NCBI RefSeq assembly: GCF_016801025.1
Contig: NZ_CP068983.1
Location: 2,417,001-2,481,000, forward strand
Origin: Paradevosia shaoguanensis
GTDB taxonomy: Bacteria; Pseudomonadota; Alphaproteobacteria; Rhizobiales; Devosiaceae
DNA length: 64,000 nucleotides
Reading direction: 5' to 3'
Under the pieces are notes generated by a model, which saw only the letters and a program-made list of their open reading frames with translations, did not search any database and was not told the origin of the DNA. Within the stretch, counting starts at the first letter, position 1. Each line of letters starts with the position of its first letter. A program made the position numbers and the translations under genes. Shown here in pieces: positions 59,810 through 64,000 of this stretch.

Positions 59810-61408
59810 ATGACCGCCGCCACCGCGACCGCAACTGCCCGCACGGGCCTGGCCCCGTATCAGACGCGGCGCACCTTCGCCATCATCTCGCACCCGGACG
59901 CCGGCAAGACGACGCTGACCGAAAAGCTGCTGGCCGCCTCGGGCGCCATCCAGCAGGCGGGCGCCGTGCGCGGCCGCGCCAGCATGCGCGCCACCCGTTC
60001 GGACTGGATGGAAATCGAACAGCAGCGCGGCATCTCGATCACCTCCTCGGTGATGACCTTCGAGCATGACGGGCTGACCTTCAACCTCCTCGATACGCCC
60101 GGCCACTCGGACTTCTCGGAAGATACCTATCGCACGCTCACGGCGGTGGACGCGGCGATCATGGTCATCGACATGGCCAAGGGTATCGAAAGCCAGACGC
60201 TGAAACTCTTCGAAGTCTGCCGCCTGCGCGACATCCCCATCATCACCTTCGTCAACAAGGTGGACCGCGAAGGCCTCGGCCCGCTCGAAATCCTCGATAC
60301 TGTCGCCGACACCCTGGCGCTCGACGTGGCGCCGGTCGTCTGGCCGATCGGCTCGGGCGTCGACTTCAAGGGTACGCTCGATCTCATCGGCAAACGGCTG
60401 CTCTCGCCCTCGGGCGAAGTGCTGGAGACCTTCGAGGATGTCGAGGACCTGATGCTCGACGAAAAGTACCTGGCCGACCCGGTCTATGCGAGCGCCTTCG
60501 ACACCCTCGACCTGGCGCTTTCCGGCTACCCGGCCTTCGATCGCGATACGTATCTGGAAGGGCACCTGACGCCTGTGATCTTCGGCTCGGCCTTGAAGAG
60601 CATCAGCGTCGCCGAACTTCTCAAGGCCCTCGGCACCTGGGCGCCCGAGCCGCGGCCACAGCCGGCCGAGCCCAATCCGATCCAGCCGTCGGACAACAAG
60701 GTTGCGGGCTTCGTGTTCAAGGTGCAGGCCAACATGAACGCCAACCACCGCGACCGCATCGCCTTCGTGCGGCTGTCCTCGGGCACGTTCAAGCGCGGCA
60801 TGAAGCTGCGGAACGTCCGCTCGGGCAAGGACATGGCGGTGACCAACCCGATGTTCTTCTTCGGCCAGAGCCGCGAACTGGCCGATGAGGCCGTGGCCGG
60901 CGATATCGTCGGCATTCCCAACCACGGCACGCTCTCGGTGGGCGACACGCTCACCGAAGGCGCGGCGATCAAGGTCACGGGCATTCCGAACTTCGCGCCG
61001 GAAATCATCCGTCGCGTGCGCCTCACCGATCCGATCAAGGCCAAGCAGCTTTCCAAGGCGCTGTCCGATCTCGCCGAGGAAGGCGTGGCGCAGGTTTTCC
61101 GTCGCATGATCGGCGCCGACTGGCTGGTCGGCGTCGTCGGCCAGCTGCAGCTCGAAGTGCTGCAATCGCGCATCGAGAAGGAATACGGTGTGCCGATCGC
61201 CTTCGAGAGCATCGGCTACGAGCTGGCCCGCTGGGTCGCCGCCGAGGACAAGACCGAGCTCAAGAAGTTCATCGACGCCAACCGTGCGACGCTGGCCGAG
61301 GACAAGGATGGCAACCCCATCTACCTGGCGCAGAGCAATTGGTGGCTCACCCGCATGCAGCAGGACTATCCCAAGGTCGAGTTCTTTGCGACAAGGGAAC
61401 GAGCCTAG
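59810..61408 (+). CDS. prfC: Peptide chain release factor 3
   Basis: GTPase of 532 residues that removes RF1 or RF2 from the ribosome after termination. G-motifs are ISHPDAGKTTLTEKLL (G1), the switch region QQRGISITSSVMTF, LLDTPGHSDFSEDTYR (G3) and FVNKVDREG (G4). Domains II and III follow (FVFKVQANMNANHRDRIAFV, QLQLEVLQSRIEKEYGVPI). ATG 59810 gives the usual short lead; an extension from 59753 looks non-coding. The ABC exporter gene follows 30 bases later. Confidence 0.95.
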   Translation: MTAATATATARTGLAPYQTRRTFAIISHPDAGKTTLTEKLLAASGAIQQAGAVRGRASMRATRSDWMEIEQQRGISITSSVMTFEHDGLTFNLLDTPGHSDFSEDTYRTLTAVDAAIMVIDMAKGIESQTLKLFEVCRLRDIPIITFVNKVDREGLGPLEILDTVADTLALDVAPVVWPIGSGVDFKGTLDLIGKRLLSPSGEVLETFEDVEDLMLDEKYLADPVYASAFDTLDLALSGYPAFDRDTYLEGHLTPVIFGSALKSISVAELLKALGTWAPEPRPQPAEPNPIQPSDNKVAGFVFKVQANMNANHRDRIAFVRLSSGTFKRGMKLRNVRSGKDMAVTNPMFFFGQSRELADEAVAGDIVGIPNHGTLSVGDTLTEGAAIKVTGIPNFAPEIIRRVRLTDPIKAKQLSKALSDLAEEGVAQVFRRMIGADWLVGVVGQLQLEVLQSRIEKEYGVPIAFESIGYELARWVAAEDKTELKKFIDANRATLAEDKDGNPIYLAQSNWWLTRMQQDYPKVEFFATRERA

Positions 61409-61438
61409 ACTTTAGCGGACCGCGAGAGGAGAGGGACC

Positions 61439-63136
61439 GTGCGCAAGGAATGGTCCCTGGTCATCGACCCGGTCCGGCAGATCTATGGCCGCTTCTGGCG
61501 GGAATCGCGGCTGACGCTGGTCGGCATCGCGGCTCTGGTGGTGATCTCGTCCTTCGGGCAGGTCATCACGCCTTATGTCTTCTCGCGCCTCATCGACACG
61601 CTCAACGCGCCTGAGCTGCCCGCTGCCATCGTCCTCATGTTCGTCGGCTACGCGCTCATGCGCGGGCTGGCCAACGCCATATCGCAGCTCGTCAACTTCA
61701 TGGCCTGGATGGCGGCGCAGGGGCTCAACTTCATCAGCGGCACCGCCTTCTTCGACCGGCTGCTGCGCAAGCGGGTCAGCTTCTTCGTCGAGCACAACCC
61801 GGTCGAGATCCAGAACGCCCGCTCGCAGGGCGAGAACTCGCTCTTCGTCCTGGTTCAGCTCGGCATCATCGTCTTCATCCCCGCCGTGACGCAGATCGCC
61901 CTCAGCCTCATCGTGCTGGGCGCGGCGATCAATATCGAGATCGCGCTCATCGTCATCGTCTATGGCGTAGCCTTCATCGTCATGACCTATTGGGCCAACC
62001 ACTGGACGCGGCCGTATCTCGACAAGGCGGTGGATGCGCAGCAGGAGGCGACGCGGTTTGTCGGCAACGCCGTCAACGCCATGGAGACCCTGCGCTATTT
62101 CGGCGGCGACCGCTGGATGAGCGACAACTTCTCGAGCCGCGCCGGCGCCGTCCGCACGGCGTGGCGCGCCTGGGCCATCCGGCGCATCGGCTTCATCGGC
62201 GGGTTCGGCCTGGCGCTGGCGACCCAGCTTGCCGTGACCTTCGCGCTCCTCATCCCGCGCTACGAGGCCGGCACGCTCAGCGTCGGCGATATCGTCCTCA
62301 TCAACACCCTCATGATCCAGCTCAACCAGCCCTTCGAGATGGTGGGCTCGGCCATCAACGAGGTCGTGCGGGCCGTCTCCAATTTCCTGCCCTTCGCCCG
62401 CATGTGGGCGGAGCCGGAGGAGCCCGATACCGGCCGTGGCAAGCGCCTCATGCTCGATCGAGGCAGCATCGTCTTTGCGGATGTCGGCTACAGCTACGGC
62501 AATGCCGGCGCGACGGTCGGGCCGGTGAGCCTCGTCGCCGAGCGCGGCCACGTCACCTTCCTCACCGGCGAGACCGGCGCCGGCAAGTCGACGCTCTTCA
62601 AGCTGGCGCTCAAGGCGCTGGAGCCCACCGAGGGCCGGATCGTCGTGGATGGCACGGACCTTGAGGAGATCAGCCGCGACGACTGGTATTCGATCATCGG
62701 CGTCGTGCCGCAGGAAGTGATGCTGCTCAACGACAGCCTCCGGTCCAACATCGTTCTCGGCCGCGACTATGATCCCGAGCGGCTGCGGCTGGCGGCGCAG
62801 AAGGCCTCGATCCTCGATTTCGTCGAGGGTCTGCCGGAGACATTCGAGACCAATGTCGGCGAGCGCGGACTGAAACTCTCAGGCGGCGAGCGGCAGCGCA
62901 TCGCCATCGCGCGGGCGCTCTATGGCGAGCCGGAAGTGCTGTTTCTCGATGAAGCCAGCTCGGCGCTCGACGAGGCGACGGAGGCCGAAATCATGGGGGA
63001 GTTGCGCCTGCTCGCCGACAGGATGACAATTCTGGCGATCACTCATCGGAAGGCCGTAATCGGCAAGCATGACACTGTCATCGATTTGCCCGGCGGCACC
63101 AAGACCGTTGAGGCGAATGACGAAATCGAGGCTTGA
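61439..63136 (+). CDS. ABC exporter half-transporter (fused permease-ATPase)
   Basis: Protein of 565 residues from a GTG with GAGAGGAGAGGG before it. The membrane domain (about 20-310) has six segments, for example LTLVGIAALVVISSFGQVIT, IALSLIVLGAAINIEIALIV and LALATQLAVTFALLIP. The nucleotide-binding domain (about 330-560) has Walker A GETGAGKSTLFKLAL, signature LSGGERQRIAIARALYG, and Walker B VLFLDEASSALDEAT. It works as a dimer and resembles the Atm1/Hmt1-type exporters. The substrate is unknown. Confidence 0.9.
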   Translation: MRKEWSLVIDPVRQIYGRFWRESRLTLVGIAALVVISSFGQVITPYVFSRLIDTLNAPELPAAIVLMFVGYALMRGLANAISQLVNFMAWMAAQGLNFISGTAFFDRLLRKRVSFFVEHNPVEIQNARSQGENSLFVLVQLGIIVFIPAVTQIALSLIVLGAAINIEIALIVIVYGVAFIVMTYWANHWTRPYLDKAVDAQQEATRFVGNAVNAMETLRYFGGDRWMSDNFSSRAGAVRTAWRAWAIRRIGFIGGFGLALATQLAVTFALLIPRYEAGTLSVGDIVLINTLMIQLNQPFEMVGSAINEVVRAVSNFLPFARMWAEPEEPDTGRGKRLMLDRGSIVFADVGYSYGNAGATVGPVSLVAERGHVTFLTGETGAGKSTLFKLALKALEPTEGRIVVDGTDLEEISRDDWYSIIGVVPQEVMLLNDSLRSNIVLGRDYDPERLRLAAQKASILDFVEGLPETFETNVGERGLKLSGGERQRIAIARALYGEPEVLFLDEASSALDEATEAEIMGELRLLADRMTILAITHRKAVIGKHDTVIDLPGGTKTVEANDEIEA

Positions 63137-63147
63137 GAGGAAAAGAC

Positions 63148-64000
63148 ATGCAGCATCGCCGCTTGGGGAAGACCGGGTTCCAGGTTTCCGAGATCGGGCT
63201 CGGTCTCTGGCAGCTGGGAGGGGACTTCGGCCCGCTGGCGGACGATACGGCAACCGGCATCCTCGCCGAAGCCAACAGCCTCGGCGTCAATTTCTGGGAT
63301 ACGGCCGATGTCTATGGCTCGGGTCTTTCCGAAAGCCGCGTGCGCAGCTTTCCGGCCAAGGCGGGCGTCACCATTGCCACCAAGGTCGGGCGGTCGGGAA
63401 CGCTCTATCCCGACAAGTATTCCAAGCAGGCGATCAAGGACAGCCTTGCCGGTTCCGCCCGGCGGCTGGGTGTCGAGGTGCTCGATCTCGTCCAGCTCCA
63501 CACCATCCCCACCGAAGTGCTGCGGCAAGGCGACGTCTTCGGCTGGATGGACGAATTGCAGGCCGAGGGCCTCTTCCGCTTCTATGGCGCCAGCGTAGAG
63601 ACCATTGAAGAGGGCCTGATCTGCCTCGAGCATGCGGGCGTCTCGACGCTCCAGATCATCTTCAACATCTTCCGGCAGGATGCCGCCAAGGAATTGCTGC
63701 CCCGGGCACGCGATCGCGACGTGGGCATCATCGTGCGCCTGCCGCTCGCCAGCGGGTTGCTGTCGGGCAAGTTCAGCGCCCACACCCATTTCGCCGCCCA
63801 GGACCACCGCTACTACAATCGCGACGGCAAGGCCTTCAATGTCGGGGAGACCTTTTCGGGCCTGCCCTTCGAAACCGGCCTCGCGCTCGCCGACGAGCTC
63901 AAGGACCTCGTGCCGGACGGCTGGACCATGGCGCAGATGGCGCTGCGCTGGATCCTCGACTACGAGCCGATCTCGACCGTCATCGCCGGCGTCTCGCGGC
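63148..64000 (+). CDS. Aldo/keto reductase, 5' part
   Basis: The first 284 codons are present and the frame is still open at the window's right edge. The TIM-barrel family motifs are MQHRRLGKTGFQVSEIGLG, VNFWDTADVYGSGLSESRVR with the catalytic Asp and Tyr, the Lys in TIATKVGRS, and the His in LDLVQLHTIP. RLPLASGLLSGKFSAHTHF and TMAQMALRWILDYEPISTVI are typical later blocks. A GAGAGGAAAAG ribosome site precedes the ATG, 11 bases after the ABC gene stop, so it may be co-transcribed. The substrate is unknown. Confidence 0.9.
   Translation, partial: MQHRRLGKTGFQVSEIGLGLWQLGGDFGPLADDTATGILAEANSLGVNFWDTADVYGSGLSESRVRSFPAKAGVTIATKVGRSGTLYPDKYSKQAIKDSLAGSARRLGVEVLDLVQLHTIPTEVLRQGDVFGWMDELQAEGLFRFYGASVETIEEGLICLEHAGVSTLQIIFNIFRQDAAKELLPRARDRDVGIIVRLPLASGLLSGKFSAHTHFAAQDHRYYNRDGKAFNVGETFSGLPFETGLALADELKDLVPDGWTMAQMALRWILDYEPISTVIAGVSR

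Overview
The window looks like chromosome of a high-GC alphaproteobacterium of the order Hyphomicrobiales (Rhizobiales), most likely Devosia or a relative. The clues are the block smr - Tim44-like gene // fxsA - secB, cpdR next to a formylglutamate amidohydrolase and two tRNA-Val genes, alphaproteobacterial HisN, two Ku/LigD sets, and a promoter of the alphaproteobacterial general stress response type. The genus is an inference; no rRNA gene is present to test it. There is no prophage, CRISPR array or transposase gene.

Layout. 0-4.4 kb: start of an ECF sigma factor with a COG4315 secreted protein, a sugar kinase, nadB and a degenerate HNH-fold protein. 4.4-7.4 kb: XRE regulator, Smr protein and Tim44-like protein facing fxsA and secB. 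7.4-13.4 kb: acylphosphatase, an altronate-dehydratase-family enzyme, a GntR regulator and a FucU-type mutarotase, then two tandem Rnk-like proteins, then eda coupled to a ModE-like regulator. 13.5-18.2 kb: nadA, MarR-like and LysR regulators, and a DUF1007-NicO nickel/cobalt exporter fusion. 18.2-25 kb: a DUF72 gene facing an operon ligD - ku - BRCT/HTH/TPR protein - alpha/beta hydrolase - exonuclease III. 25-27.5 kb: mntH behind two Mur-like boxes, and hemH. 28-32.5 kb: an outer-membrane barrel protein, a MotA/MotB-type stator pair, and nfeD with an SPFH protein. 32.6-36 kb: a second ku - ligD pair behind an EcfG-type promoter. 36.4-42.4 kb: galU and galE, a lytic transglycosylase, a GDSL hydrolase, a P-loop kinase and a DUF2087 protein. 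42.6-48.7 kb: gltB-gltD. 49.4-57 kb: hsp20, a lysophospholipase-like hydrolase, hisN, amidohydrolase, cpdR, two tRNA-Val, brnTA, a CDF transporter and a YbaK deacylase. 57.3-64 kb: hrpB, prfC, an ABC exporter and the start of an aldo/keto reductase.

The strongest theme is double-strand break repair: two Ku/LigD sets lie 11 kb apart, one with a BRCT-domain partner and exonuclease III in a translationally coupled operon, the other apparently under general stress control. The second theme is intergenic repeats: ten copies of an 85-bp three-hairpin palindrome, six REP-like hairpin elements, and a MITE-like element with CTAG-ended inverted repeats. In all three copies of that last element, the terminal TAG is also the stop codon of the gene before it.
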